From the NCBI RefSeq assembly GCF_004193775.1, contig NC_041016.1, positions 42,953,522 through 43,017,521 of the forward strand: a DNA stretch of 64,000 nt, written 5' to 3'. Below, one piece after another: positions 1-12,577 of the stretch. The stretch's first letter is position 1. Every line of letters starts with the position of its first letter. The notes under the pieces are model-generated. The model saw only the letters and a list, made by a program, of their open reading frames with translations. It had not been told where the DNA came from and did not search any database. The stretch comes from Glycine soja. Taxonomy: Eukaryota > Streptophyta > Magnoliopsida > Fabales > Fabaceae. The translations under genes were made by a program, and so were the position numbers.

Positions 1-1733
1 ATTTTCCTCTAATAAATTATTTTAGCACATTTCATCTCTACTTTTAAACAACTTGTGAATTTTGTCTTCCATCATCTATCTATTAATGGACTATTGATGC
101 TAATTTCTTACAAATTTTAAGCACCACTAATTAAACTCATATTTAAAATAAGTGTTTTAAACATAATAACGACTAAAAGCCACTACTATTTTAGTCGTCA
201 CTAATATTAAGTTTTATTTAATAAAACATGTTTTCCCATTTGTTTTTGTCCTCCTGCCCTAGAGTTCCATCAAAACTAGCATAACTCATATTTTCAAAAC
301 CCACCGACCCCTACTCCCATTTTTGTTGAATGCTTGAGGTTGTCTATGAACTTTGGGACAAGTTTTTTTGTTCTCTAAAATGGATTTGAGGGTCTGTGAT
401 TTGACTATGAGTTCTAGAGCAAAATACTCATTTTAGTGTAAAAAAATATTAAGAAAAATATATATAAATAAATAAATTTTTGAGTTGATATATGTTTAAT
501 TTTCTTTTAGTAGTAGATCATACATCTACTTTTACATATAAAATTAATAATAAATATTTTTGTTAAATTTATTATTTATCAAAAATTAAAATTTTAAATG
601 ATTGAGTAAAAAAAATTTTGCCCCTTTAATACACTTCTAAGTCTATCCCTCCTTTGACAATGATACCTTGATTTTGGTATAAAAAACAATTCTTATTTTT
701 AAAAACTCCTATATAACTCGCATATATTCAACATGAGACACCAGTGGTTATCGACAACTACAAGTCTTAAAAAGGAATTTTTTTTCTAGAAATATAACTT
801 ATGTGTTATTTTTAAAAAAAAAAAATCCGTTTAATTGGTATAACTAATAGAAAAACAAAATCATTTCTCTACTTTTCCTTACATTTTATTATTACTTTAT
901 TTGTTTTCTTTTTTATTTCTATCATATTATTTACTATATTTACTAGAGTTTTTACTTTTTCTTTTTTTTTCTATCATTTTTGTTTCTTTTTGCTTTTCTC
1001 TTCTATTATTATTATTATTATTATTATGTTAAATGGTACACATGTAAATTTCTTATTCATATTCTTGCCGCCAAAATTTTGCTCTCTTCACCTCTGACTT
1101 CTTTATTTATTGTATTGTATTTGTTTCCTCGGACAAACAAATAGAAAGAGACAAAAGTATCAACGAGAAACCTCAACTAAACAAAAGAAAAGAACTCAAC
1201 TCAATGAGACAGAACAATTAAGCTTTTCTTCTCTTCCCCCACTCCTTTTCTTTCCCATCTATTTCTCTTCTTCTACTCCTCTTCTATATGCACATCAAAA
1301 GACAAACATGCAAAAATAGTTTTCCCTTTTCTCCTCTCCCCCTTTCATTTGCGGTAATGTTATAGGCACCACAGAAGACAAATCATTTGGTAAGAGAACG
1401 GTCTCCTTTGCGATTTTTGTCTGTTGTTGTAAGTAGGTTTCAGTTTTCTTTTTCTTCTTCTTTTGTGATGTCCCTTTGAATGTTGGATTTACTATATATA
1501 TCTCTTTGGTTTTTTGTTTTGATAATTGTTTTCCTTTTGTTCCTTTTTGCTTTATTCTTTTGTATTGTGGAATATAGTTCAATTGTTGTGGGGGTAAGGT
1601 TTACAAACTATGTTTCCCACTTTCTTTCTTTTTTTGTTTTATGCATTTTTTTGGGATTTTATGCTTATATCTCTTTGATTTTAAGATCTTATAACTATTT
1701 TCCTTTTTCCTGTTTTTGTTTTCTTTGTGGGAT
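1..1733. other. AT-rich intergenic DNA, no supported gene
   Basis: Very AT-rich sequence with only short chance reading frames. An ATT microsatellite lies at about 1004-1027. From about 1060 to 1480 one strand is strongly pyrimidine-rich, like a plant 5' UTR, and could be the leader of a gene broken by the retrotransposon that starts at 1739. No coding exon supports that idea. Confidence 0.5.
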
Positions 1734-1738
1734 AGGAG

Positions 1739-3370
1739 CGCTAGAGTTTTATGGTCTTAGTTCCTTTGCCCCACATCGCTTGGTTTGTAAAAACTTATGT
1801 CTCATTAGTGTTATATATAGAGACACATTGTAAGTTTTAAAATGTGCAAGTAACAAGAAAGTTTTCTCAGTGTAGCCGTGGACGTAGATACATACATTGT
1901 GTGTCGAACCACTTGTTCGATCGTGGCAAGTGCACCGGATCACGCAAGTAGTATAAAACGGTAAGAACCGAGTATCGAACTCTCGGGGAACTTGTGTTAC
2001 TTGGTAAAGCTACTTCAGTAAATAGTTGTCTAGTATGAAAAGAGATGTGTGGATTATGCACAGGTATGTAAACTAACTATAAAAAGGAAAATCACGTGAG
2101 TAATGATGCATAAAGACAAATAGAAAACATGTTGGTCTTCCTTATAGGAGTCTGATGTTAAAAGGATATTCTCTACTTAACAATGCTCATGTGTTTTATG
2201 GTGTCTCCTGAAATGCTAAACCCCGATTTCTCGTGATAGTCTAGCCTAATCCTGATCAAGCATTGTCCTCAGATTCCTCTTGTTGGACTAAACTTGACCT
2301 GAACCGCATTAAGACAAACATACAACAACTAGGTTACTGTACCCCGATCCCTCGTGATAATACGATAAACTAGCCCCGTCCTATCAAGTTCTAAGAATCA
2401 GACCAGTTTCCACTGTTGAATGATCCTAACAACACATGCATCTATGTGATCAAGGCAAAAGCATGGCAGAATGAAGTTCTGATAGCACAGTGAACACACA
2501 AAACATAATTAAATAGATCTACAGGTATTTACATCAAGTACCTACAAGGAAGAACCAATAGAGGATTTAGCTCTCCATAACTGGGAAGCTTCCTTTACAA
2601 CAAAGAGAAGACAAAAATGAAGGATTGAAAAAATACAAGTGGTGAGGATGTCTCCTCCACATCTAGAATCTCACAATCACTCACAGACTCATCTCATGCT
2701 TTCAGGACGACTTCCTCTTCAAGCTCGGTTCTCTGCAGCTCTTCACACAACAAAATCTCAAGACTCTCTGGAACTTGGACCTTTCTCTCTTTAGAATCTC
2801 TCACATGCAGAAGCTCCTTGAGAAATTGGCCAAACTCCTCTCCGAAATCTAATTCCAGGCTTAAATAAGTGGCTTTTTTTGTGCTTGTGCGCTTAACACA
2901 ATTCTAAACCGCTTAGCGCGTGTTTTTTTTGCTCAACGGATGGACTAAAGCGGTGCACTTTGCTGGATGACCCTTTGCTCAACGAACATGCATAGCTCAT
3001 CCTTCTTCCAGATTCTTCCTCGCACTCAGCCGCGGAGTGTTGCACTCAGCGGATGGCTCGCTGAGCCAAAAGATTGGCTTAGCGAGAGGATGAAAATCAG
3101 CATTTCACATAATTGCCTAATTAACCTGAAATTGAGAAGAAATAATTGTTAAACACACAAAATGGAAATACTAAGCATTTATTACCTATCTTTAACAAAA
3201 AGTAATTATAATACTACAAAAGAACCATAAATTAGAGGAGTTTGATACAATTTACACAGGTTTTATACACAAAAGTTAGTCGTATTCATCGACTAACAAC
3301 CACGTTAAAACTTTGTGTCTTCTCTCTTCTCCTTATTCCTTTCTCTTCTTCTTATTGTTTTATACTAACA
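1739..3370 (+). repeat. Copia 5' LTR, interrupted by a 1.4-kb insertion
   Basis: Bases 1739-1912 and 3304-3370 together match the 3' LTR at 20049-20291 almost end to end. The LTR ends in taaca, directly followed by the primer-binding site. The break falls after gtcgaaccac, and aaccac is repeated on the far side (1907-1912 and 3298-3303). This shows a clean insertion with a 6-bp duplication. Confidence 0.85.
1913..3297 (+). mobile_element. Non-coding insertion in the Copia LTR ending in a perfect hairpin
   Basis: A 1385-bp insert is flanked by the 6-bp duplication aaccac and has no long reading frame. Its last 23 bases form a perfect hairpin with 8-bp arms (3275-3282 and 3290-3297) and a 7-base loop, ending exactly at the insertion boundary. 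The start has no convincing matching inverted repeat. It lacks LTRs and a poly(A) tail. The middle repeats short motifs such as ccccgat..tctcgtgata. I could not assign it to a class. Confidence 0.6.
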
Positions 3371-3464
3371 TCTGGTATCAAGAGCTTTTGGTTACTCCAC
3401 GAGATTTCTTTAGTTTAGAGGAATTAGTGGGAGTCTACTCAGTTTAGAAGAGGCAGTGGGAGCC

Positions 3465-5790
3465 ATGGCATTAGAAGAGGGGAAGTTGAAGATTGAGAAG
3501 TTTGATGGCTGAGATTTCAGCTTTTGGAAGATACAGATAGAGGATTATCTATATCAGAAGAAGTTGTATCAACCCTGATCAGGGGATAAGCCAGATGACA
3601 TGAGGCAAGAAGAATGGAACTTGCTAGATCGACAAGCTCTTGGCGTGATTAAATTCACATTAGCCAAGGACGTCGCATTCAACATCGTAAACGAGAAGAC
3701 TACTGCAGACTTAATGAAGGCATTTTCAGATATGTACGAGAAGTCATCTGCAGCCAAGAAAGTATACTTGATGCGTCGGTTGTTCAACCTCAAGATGGGA
3801 GAAGCTAACTCTATAACTAATCATATTAATGAACTTAATGCTATTCTTGCCCAGTTGGAGTCAGTGCAAATTAAATTTGAGGATGAGGTGAAGGAATTGA
3901 TTCTATTGTCATCACTACCGGATAGTTGGACTGCAACTGTTACTGCAGTTAGTAGTTCTACAAGGGAGAACACATTAAAGCTTAGTGACATCTGTGACTT
4001 AATCTTAAGCAAAGATGTTCACAAAAGAGATTAAGGAGAATCTTCTAGTCATGTTTCCAATTTAGCATTGAATATTGAAGGCAGAGGAAGGACTACCCAG
4101 AAGGGTCAGAATGGTCGAGACAGATCAAAGTCAAGAGGGAAAGGTCAGACAAAATTTCAAAGTTACATTATCTGCTGGAATTGTGACAAGGGAGGTCACT
4201 TTACCAATCAATGCAAGGCACCAAAGAAGAACAAGACTCACAAAAATAAGAAGTGCGATGATGATGAATCCACAAATGCAACAACTGGTGAATTTGATGA
4301 TGCATTAATTGACAGCTTGGATAGTCTTGTCGATTCATGGGTTATGGACTCAAGTGCATCATTCCACACCATTCCCTCTAAAGATTTATTGTCTAACTAT
4401 ATTTCTGGAAGGTTTGAGAAAGTTTACCTTGTAGATGGAAAATCTCTTGACATTTCCAGAAGAGGTGATATTGGCATCAAGACCTCTAGTGGATCCATAT
4501 AGACATTGCACAATATCAGACATATTATTGCCTTAAAGAGAAATTTAATATCTATAGGGCAGGTGGATGATGAGGGGCTTTACTCCACTTTTGGATATGG
4601 AGCTTGGAAGGTAACAAAAAGAAGTCTCGTTGTGACTCGTGGAAAGAAGCGAGGATCTCTTTACATGATTGCAAATGAGGATATGGTAGCAGTTACTGAA
4701 GTTGTTAATAATTCAACCCAATGGCATCAAAGACTCGGACACATGAGTGAAAAAGGAATGAAGCTTATGGTGGCAAAGGGTAAGCTATCAAGCCTGAAGT
4801 ATGTTGATGTTGGTGCTTGTGAACACTGTATCTTTGGAAAGCAGAAAAAGGTTAGCTTCTCAAGGGCAAGGAAGACTCCTAAAGTTGAAAAGCTAGAATT
4901 GGTGCACACAGATGTTTGGGGGCCCACCCTAGTGAAATCTATTGGAAACTTACGCTATTATGTCACCTTTATCGATGAATCTACCTGAAAGGTATGGATT
5001 TATTTTCTTAAAAATAAATCTGATCTATTTTTTGTGTTTAAAAGGTGGAAAACAGAAATTGAAAATCAAACAGGTCTAAGGTTAAAAGTCTGAAATCTGA
5101 CAATGGTGGGGAGTATAATACTCAAGAGTTTAAGGATATCTGTTCAGAACATGGGATCAGAATGATTAAGACAATACCAGGAACATCTGAGCAAAATGGT
5201 GTTGCAAAAAGGATTAATAGAACCTTGAATGAGAGAGTGAGGTGTTTGCGGATCCAATCTGGCTTGCCTAAGGCATTCTGGGCAGAAGAATTAAACACAA
5301 CAGCATATCTCATCAATAGAGGACCATCAGTTCCTTTGAATTATCAGTTTCCCAAAGAAGTATGGTCTGAAAAGAGGTCAAACTTTCACATTTGAGAATT
5401 TTTTGTTGCATTTCATATATACTGATAGACTCTAATAGTAGAGATAAATTGGATCCGAAGGCGAGGGAGTGTTATTTTATTGGTTATGGATCTAGCATGT
5501 ATGACTATAGGTTTTGGGATGACCAAAACAATAAAGTTATCAGAAGCAGGAATGTCAGTTTTAATGAGAACTTATTTTATAAGGAAAAATTTTCTGTAGA
5601 ATATGTGCGAGTAAACTATCAGAAATTTCTGAGAAAGCAACACTTAAAGAATTTTTAGAAAGTGATGTAGCCAACAGAAACTAGAGTGCAGGCGTAAAGG
5701 TTGAGTCAAAATTAGAACCATCAACTCCTTCAATAAAATTTAGTAGAATTTCAGTACCACCAGATAGGTATTCCCCTTCAAGATTGAATA
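3465..5790 (+). pseudogene. Copia gag-pol remnant (gag, zinc knuckle, protease, integrase)
   Basis: An ATG at 3465 opens a gag frame (MALEEGKLKIEKFDG) that is broken by stops at codon 16 and again before codon 46, then reads to 4034. The same frame continues past a TAA into a CCHC zinc knuckle (CWNCDKGGHFTNQC, about 4172-4215) and the protease. The usual D-S-G active site there has become D-S-S (VMDSSASFHT). The integrase follows: the HH-CC zinc finger (WHQRLGHMSEKG ... CEHCIFGKQ), the catalytic core beginning VHTDVWGP, and the SDNGGEY and GTSEQNGVAKR blocks. Further stops lie at 4501 and 4986, with frameshifts near 5050-5100 and 5395. Homology fades after PDRYSPS at about 5790. No reverse transcriptase follows. 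Confidence 0.85.
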
Positions 5791-8700
5791 CAATGATTAA
5801 AGCAAACTGTTCACAAGAATCTTTGCATTCATTCTCAAACGGGAATCTAAGGTTCACTCATTATGAACAAAAGTTGTATCTAAAGAAGAGTACATTAATG
5901 ACATACAACAGCATAAAAAACAATCATAACAAAATTAAGCATGAAAATTGATTGCAAACTTTCATACCTGTGATGATGATCAGTATAGTGTCTAGGAACG
6001 AATGTCATGATGACGATGCAAAGAACTAGATAAATAGTGCCTACAATTTAAATATTTCATTGGTAAGTAGGTATATCATGAACTAACACCAATGGAGTTG
6101 CTGCAAGCTACTCAAAGTTAAGGTGTATTTTTTTTCATTGTATTTGTCTAGTCCATTGCTTTAATTTTTTTACCAACTTGCTTAAAGTAATGTATTTCTC
6201 ATGATTTTCAATCCTTAAGGTTTTGGGGTTAGGATACACTAATGCCTTTGTGCATATTAAGATATAGATAATCATGCATATATAGTTTCTCTATGATGCT
6301 GTTTTGGAGGCCTTTTTAGGGAAAACACCCAGGGTTAAGTCCACTTTAAGGGTTTTCATCGGGGGGTAGTTGTCCATGGCTATTACTTTTGGTTTAACAA
6401 AGCTTGTTAATCATTATAGACAACTATCCTGCATTATATATATGTTGATATCACTATCCTGGATTATAGACAGCTATGTTGGATTGGAGTAGCTAGATTT
6501 GGTTGGATTTGGACTTCTCTTTATTGGTTACCTAATTATAGCTACTCAGATTCAAACTGATTGGAGCTAGAGTTGTGTGCCAGTTTTTATTTTATCATGG
6601 GATCAAGAACATTGTTCGTGTATGCTGAAGAAAATCTTAAATCAAGGGTAGCAGTCTAGAAGCAAATATCCAGATGGCTTTTATCAGTATTTAAGGTAGC
6701 AGTCCTGCAATCTAGTATTTCATATTGCTAAGTTTGCCTAAAATAGTTCCATTAATAAGTATACTAGTAAGAGTCCATTTTTCATGGAGTTCTTTTATCA
6801 AAAAAGAACTAAACAAAACAAAAAGGGACTTAATTATTTATGATTTATATTCAGGTTGTTCGTCTCTCAGCTGCTACGTAGGATTTACCAAATTCTGTAA
6901 TTTGCAATGTTCATGGTGTGAATCCCAAATTGTTGAAAATTGGAGAAAAGATTGCTGCAGATAGGGAGCTGGGGAAGATATCTTGCTCACATAAAGCCAT
7001 ATATAGTACACTGATCAGTGTGTGTGATCAGCCCATTTGTGCACAATTTCAGATAATTTCATCTATAGGCTAGGTATAGGGTACTACATTATTTAAAAGG
7101 CAGTCCCGAGAAAACAATTATTGTTTCAAAATAATACTCTGGCCTTAGAAGCTTACACTTAAACTATATATGGCTTAATCCTTGTAAGTAACACCTTTAA
7201 ACAAATTTTCATAAAAACAAACATTTAAGCAGAAATTTCAGATCGAGTATATGGTAAAAAAAACCAGCAATTTCAGAGACATTCTCAAGTAAGGAAGCTT
7301 GAACGAATGCAAAAATTATCAATGAAAACTCACAGCTTCAAGTGAGATTATGCAAACTTCTCAACTCTCTGTCAACTTCAAGCTTCTAGGACTTTAACAC
7401 CTGGCTGGCAGCTATATTTGGTTGTAGTGTTTTAATATAGGCTTTAGTTTGTGTATTTAATGCCTTTTATTAGCTATGACAAGCAGGAACAAGTATTATT
7501 TATATACATCTTTAACAGCAATAATATATGTATAATGATAAATTTAAAGTGCTTGTTGAATCTTTACAATAAACAGTTATGAAAAAGTTATTACTACTAT
7601 TATTCATATAATTGCATGCCTTTACCTTTTTCTTTTAGACTTTTGGTAAAAAAAAATTGGTAAGCAGGAATTCTACCTTCCAGACCTGTCCTTAATACTA
7701 AGCACGGTCACTATACCCATTTATGCTAGTCACACTGGGAATCGATACTTTGATTTTCATTTGGTAGTTAACTTCAACAAAACGTTGAGTGTTATCTATA
7801 CGCTCTTTCAATCTACCTACAACTACCAATTATATGTTCATTGTAGGGTGTAAATTATGCTTTTATAATTCATGTACAGCTTAATAAACTAGTGGGACTG
7901 CCCAATACTTCAGCCCAAGAGCAAATCATTGCTCACAGTAAGAGGAAATTTTAGCACCAAGACAAAACATGCATCCTTAGCTTAATGGGTCAGTTGTGGC
8001 TAAAAAAAATAGACAAAGTTGATTCAAACCTCCTAGATTCTAATCTACTCCTGGTATTGAGACACCAATTGCTTCTAATGCAGCCACTACTAGCCACTAC
8101 ACCCATTACTAGCTAGGAACTACGATTAAAAACAACGTAACAATGTGCTTCACACATATACATGTATGTATGAGAAGTAGTAACAATGTGCTTTACCTGG
8201 AGTTGATATAATTAAACAGCTTCCACAACAAAGCCAAATAGCAATAGTAAATGATAACCTAAAAATAAAAAGCATATGCCAATTAGCCATGGGCCATACT
8301 ACCACAACAATTATATGTATTACATTTTGCACAAAAAAACCTTTCAGAACTAATGAGTAATGGCATTAGAAGAACTCAAAGCCAAACCAAGTTCAACTAC
8401 AACAAACTAATTCAGCTTATGCTTAACCAAAGTATGTGAAACTGCTTGTTGGCTATTAAAAGTGTTACTTATTCATGTGACAGGCAAAGAGAGCTGTAAG
8501 AGGATAATTCTTGTTTCTATTCATGATTAAGATTCACCAAGCAGATATAGTGTTCTTTCTCCGGTGATTGCTATCAGATGAACAACAGATTTGTTAGAGC
8601 AAAAAGGTATGAATACTGAATATTGAATTCTCAATTTTAGAATGAATATTGAATACTTAAGAGTAGTAGGGTCTATTGTCATTTTAGAATGAATATTGAA

Positions 8701-9365
8701 TTTTGTAGGCAGTTAATAAATGTATAAGTGGAGGAAGGCTTTCTTATCAATGGTAACTTGCAGATGCTAAATGTCTTAAAGCTTAGAGCTATGACAAAAT
8801 GGATTTTTGCTGAGTTATTGTGAGTCAAACTGAGACCATATTAGCTGTTGGGTTTCGATGCTCCATTTTAAAGAAGGAACAATAGAGGGTTGTTGTGTGT
8901 ATGTGGTGTTTTTAGGGGAAGAAATATTCTTCTCCTAATCCTCCACTAAGGGAAGCAACTAGCATTTGGCTATGTAGCCCAAAACAAGAAAACATGAAAG
9001 AAAAAGAAATACATTTTTTAGCATTCATATGCTTAATTAATAATAATACCCAATCTATGCTTAGATACATAATATATAAACTGTATTAATAGATAGAATA
9101 AAATAAGTGTGTAAGTGGAGCAAACCTTATATATCAAAATAATAATAAGATATTAACATAGGAGGTGCATCTTCTTATCACCAATGTCACTATAAGTTTC
9201 TCTGTCTTCCAGTCAGCCCCTTCCCTACTCCCTATAACATAAAACCAGAAAAGACATTTTTCTTAATGAGCTAATCAATTACTAAGAATCTGATATCTTA
9301 ATATTATATCATTGTACTCTCCTTTTTTGTGATTATTGCTTGATTTTTATTTTGTTGGCCTGTAG
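5791..9365. other. Foreign DNA inside the Copia element, mostly non-coding
   Basis: This stretch has no Copia homology and no long reading frame. It contains an exon-like segment at 6855-7052, described separately. The rest is AT-rich and gene-free to my reading. It is probably the left part of a gene-carrying DNA transposon whose right terminus is at 19749, but I found no convincing matching left terminus. Confidence 0.4.
6855..7052 (+). pseudogene. Unidentified exon-like fragment with one in-frame stop
   Basis: A plant-like splice acceptor (ttatattcag) precedes an open stretch of about 66 codons beginning VVRLSAAT, then a TAG, then DLPNSVICNVHGVNPK and on to PICAQFQ. Amino-acid composition and codon use look like a real exon rather than chance. 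I do not recognise the family. It lies in the same foreign block as the CSLC and sulfate transporter fragments, so it is probably another captured piece. Confidence 0.4.
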
Positions 9366-9601
9366 GTCTACCAACAATTCATTGGAGCAGTTTGTATCCT
9401 AGATTGGCCAAAGGAAACAATGCTTTTATAGTTTGTATCCATTGAAGTAGATACCCAATAGCTCATCAAGGCAGAAGTGCATAAATGGCAACAAACGGGT
9501 GTTCAGATAATATATAGACATGGGCTTATACGTATAGCCTACAACGCAAGGAATCTTAAATCAGCAATGAATTGTGATTATGTTAAGGATTATGAGTTTG
9601 T

Positions 9602-10685
9602 TGTTGGACCAACGGCCTCAGAAATTTTAAGAAGGGGTGAATTAATTTCCCACTAACAAACTTTTAACCCCCTTCAAAAAAAGATAGGCTCAGAATGCAG
9701 AAGCAATAGCAATCAATTTAATAATGTTCTTTAAACATGAAAGACAAAATTGATTGCAACAAAATAAATAAGATAAGGGAAAAGAGAATGCAAACACATT
9801 TTTTATACTGGTTCGACAAAGTCCGTGCCTACGTCTAGTACTCAAGCAACCCACTTGAGATTTTTCACTCCCTTTGTAAAAATCCGTTTACAAAGTCTGA
9901 ACCACACAGGGACAAATCATCCCTTGTGTTTTAATTCCTTACAACTTAAGAGACCCTCAATCCCTTAATCAATCTCATTGAATGAGAAGAAAAAAGAAGA
10001 ATTTTCTCTCTTTAAGAGAAGAATATTACAATTGAAGTCCATGGATGAACTCTTAATGGATTTGCAAGTGTTTGCCCAAGAGTTTCTTTTGAAAGAGCAT
10101 TTGACAATGAAGTTCTCTTGGGATCTCTCTCATTTTCTTTGGAGAGGATAAGACATTTTGGACCAGCAAAACTCTCTCTACAAAATTCGTGCCCAAGTCA
10201 CCTATTTATAGGCCTTTGATGGCCATTCACAAATCCAATCAAAAGATGTGATTGTTGGCAGATTTTCTGAAAACTCTCCACTGGTAATCGATTACAATGT
10301 TTGTGTAATTGATTACACATTTATAATTTGAAGGGTTATGACTTTTAAATTTGAATTTCAGGAGTTTCGTTGCTAGTAATCGATTACAGACATATGGTAA
10401 TCGATTACATGTTCAAAATTCCAATTTAAAATCCTTTTCAACAGCTCTTTTTCATTCTTCCCTTCTGGTAATTGATTACACTTCCTGGTAATCGATTACC
10501 AGAGCCTTGCATGACTTTGAAACCCTTTGTTTTGAGGCAAGGCTTGATCTTTGGTAAATCTTGAAACAAGACTTTGTTTGTTGAAGCAATCTTGAATTAA
10601 TCTTGAAGCAAATGCTTATCCTTTGAAGCGGCCTTGTTTGATTCTTCTTTGGCATCGTCAAAATTCATGTATTCATACATTCACA
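9602..10685 (-). mobile_element. Solo LTR, minus orientation, TSD tttgt
   Basis: The 1084-bp block reads TG...CA on the minus strand and is bounded by a perfect 5-bp duplication tttgt (9597-9601 and 10686-10690). Removing it restores the CSLC reading frame exactly ([10 protein letters not shown]), which proves the boundaries. There is no internal region or second LTR, so it is the product of LTR-LTR recombination. It holds the cluster of TAATCGATTAC palindromes. Confidence 0.85.
10285..10500. repeat. Cluster of the palindrome TAATCGATTAC
   Basis: Within 216 bp the palindrome taatcgattac occurs four times exactly (from 10285, and near 10377, 10399 and 10488) and twice as the one-base variant taattgattac (near 10304 and 10469). 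Several copies are preceded by gg and one is followed by cca. It lies in the solo LTR and so belongs to that retroelement family. Confidence 0.75.
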
Positions 10686-10757
10686 TTTGTGGCAATATTT
10701 GATGCTGATTTCCAGCCAACACCGGATTTCTTAAAGAAGACAATGCCTTATTTCAAG

Positions 10758-11609
10758 GTAACTTTTAGTCTATAAATTTCAAGTTAAAAGTATTGTTCAT
10801 TTGAGTAAATGTAGCAACATATATTTGAATTTGAAAAAGAACAGTTATAGATGTTTGTTATTTAGACTCATAAAATCCTTATGATGATTTCACATTTTAG
10901 ATTGAATACATCTTAAAGTTAGTGTCTAAGTTGTAGAATCTGAAAGTGCTTTAGCTTTGAGTTTTAATTTGGAGATGTTATACATGCTTTTCACACTATA
11001 AAAAATGAGATTAGTGAACTTTTTGATCTATAGGCTCTAGCACACAATATAAGTATATAAAGTTACCTGTAATGATCTAATTAGTGATTTAAAATGAGGC
11101 ATCCACCATCCTTCCATTCAAACTGAAGTTTTGAACCATTGGTGTTTTATTTTTAGCCATATCAACTTTGTAGAACAACAACAACCCATAGAAACACTAG
11201 ATCTATGATCTCTATGACAGGAAGCTCTCATGTCGATTCAACTTTTAGGATTTTGTTTCTATTTTCCAAATTTTGTGATGAGATTTATTTCCCAATATTG
11301 GAAAACTACTTTTTCCTTGTTTCATTTTATTCAATACTTTTTCTCCAATCTTGCCTTTATCTTGCTATTATATCCTATTTTATCCTATCATGCACACCAC
11401 CAAAGTGGCACTAAATATCTTCACCAATACTAGTGAATATTATCGCCGCCAAATAAAAGTTCTACTCCATGTTCCTTCTCTTAATTCTCCCTAGATCTCA
11501 AATAGCCTAAGGATGTAGATGCAAGGGCCGGAAGTTGGCTTCAATAAATATAAGCTAAAACAAGTTTATAGGATTAACAGTCTTCCCAATGATATAACTT
11601 GGCAATTCC
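10758..11609. other. Gene-free AT-rich stretch
   Basis: This sequence lies between the CSLC fragment and the Gypsy element and is probably still part of the foreign block inside Copia. Two overlapping frames of 67-69 codons near 11205-11433 are T-rich and show no family signature. I see no gene. Confidence 0.4.
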
Positions 11610-11614
11610 TTTCC

Positions 11615-12577
11615 TAATGCAATCCTACCCCCCAAGGGCATTGGATAGAAGACTCCAAAAAGATTGGGTCAGAGATGCAAGAGAAGGCCCTAAGGTTCTC
11701 ATGAGCCTTAGGGTAGATTTTGGGCTCATGGGCTAAGTATGAGCTCACTTATCTTTGTACATATTAGATTAGGATTTCATTATTTTTGGGCCTTGTATTT
11801 AGGGCTCCATAATGTAGGTAGGGTACCCTAGAAATGTAGGATTTTTACTCCCTTGTATTTTAAGGCACCTAGACTAGTTTTTGTATTAGGGGTAGTTTTG
11901 TAATTTCACATGCATTAAGTGAATATTTGATGTGTGTGTTGAGAAAAAAAATTTAATTGAATTGGTAGAAGCTCAATCCAATTAAATTTTAGAGGGGGAG
12001 GTGAGCATTTGCTTGCTACACCCCATTGCCACATCATATAGTCACACTTTGTGCATGTCCTTCATGCTTTACATGCCTCATGACACCTAAGCACACTTAG
12101 TCGAGAATCTTGGACTTCATCTTGGATTAGTGGGATGAACCATAGCTAAAATTCACTAATCATAATTAGTGAAATTTTGGCTCCAAAATTTGGCTCCACA
12201 AATTCAAGTGAAATTTGAATAGAAATTCAAATTTCCCTCCAATTTTGTGTGACACTTAGGCTATAAATAGAGGTCATGTGTGTGCAATTTTTTCAACTTT
12301 GATCATTTGAAAATTAAACTTCAGATTTCATAGCTCTCTTAGAGCACAAAATTTCATGCTCTTCTCTCCCTCTCCCTTTATTCATCTCCTTCTTCCTCCA
12401 AGCTCTTATCCATGGCCTCCTATGGTGGTAAGCTTCTTCTAGACTCATCTTCTCCTTGAAGAGGTATCTCCTCTCTCTCTTCCTTCTCCATTCCACTGCC
12501 ATTCATCTTCCAAGAAGCAAAGGAATCCATTGATGAAGAAGATCCTAGGCCTACAAGCTCCAATGGAGCTTACATCA
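11615..12577 (+). repeat. Gypsy 5' LTR
   Basis: Matches 17062-18035 along its whole length. It starts taatgcaatcc where the 3' copy has tgatgcaatcc, so the terminal TG has mutated to TA. A likely promoter lies at about 12253 (ctataaatag), followed by a transcribed CT-rich leader. Confidence 0.85.

Larger units (their letters stand above)
9366..10757 (+). pseudogene. Cellulose synthase-like C (CSLC) exon fragment, split by a solo LTR
   Basis: An exon with a good acceptor (cctgtag before 9366) and donor (tttcaag|gtaac at 10757) encodes part of the GT2 domain of CSLC proteins, the Golgi enzymes that make the xyloglucan glucan backbone. Readable blocks are [48 protein letters not shown] and, after the insertion, [17 protein letters not shown]. 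The last contains the catalytic D-x-D type motif (FDAD). Two in-frame stops lie in the first half near 9440-9470, and a few residues differ from the usual RAGNLKSA. The solo LTR at 9602-10685 sits between the V and A codons. No other CSLC exon is nearby, so this is an isolated, captured exon. Confidence 0.8.

Noticed and set aside
1480..1833. 117-codon plus-strand reading frame rich in Phe, Leu and Ile
   Set aside because: It is in T-rich DNA, runs into the Copia LTR, and its hydrophobic composition is what poly-pyrimidine sequence gives by chance.
8085..8105. cactactagccactaca as the left end of the CACTA element ending at 19749
   Set aside because: Only the first 8 bases match the right terminus, no subterminal hairpin units follow, the flanking triplet (agc) does not match taa, and it is 2.3 kb from the Copia break.
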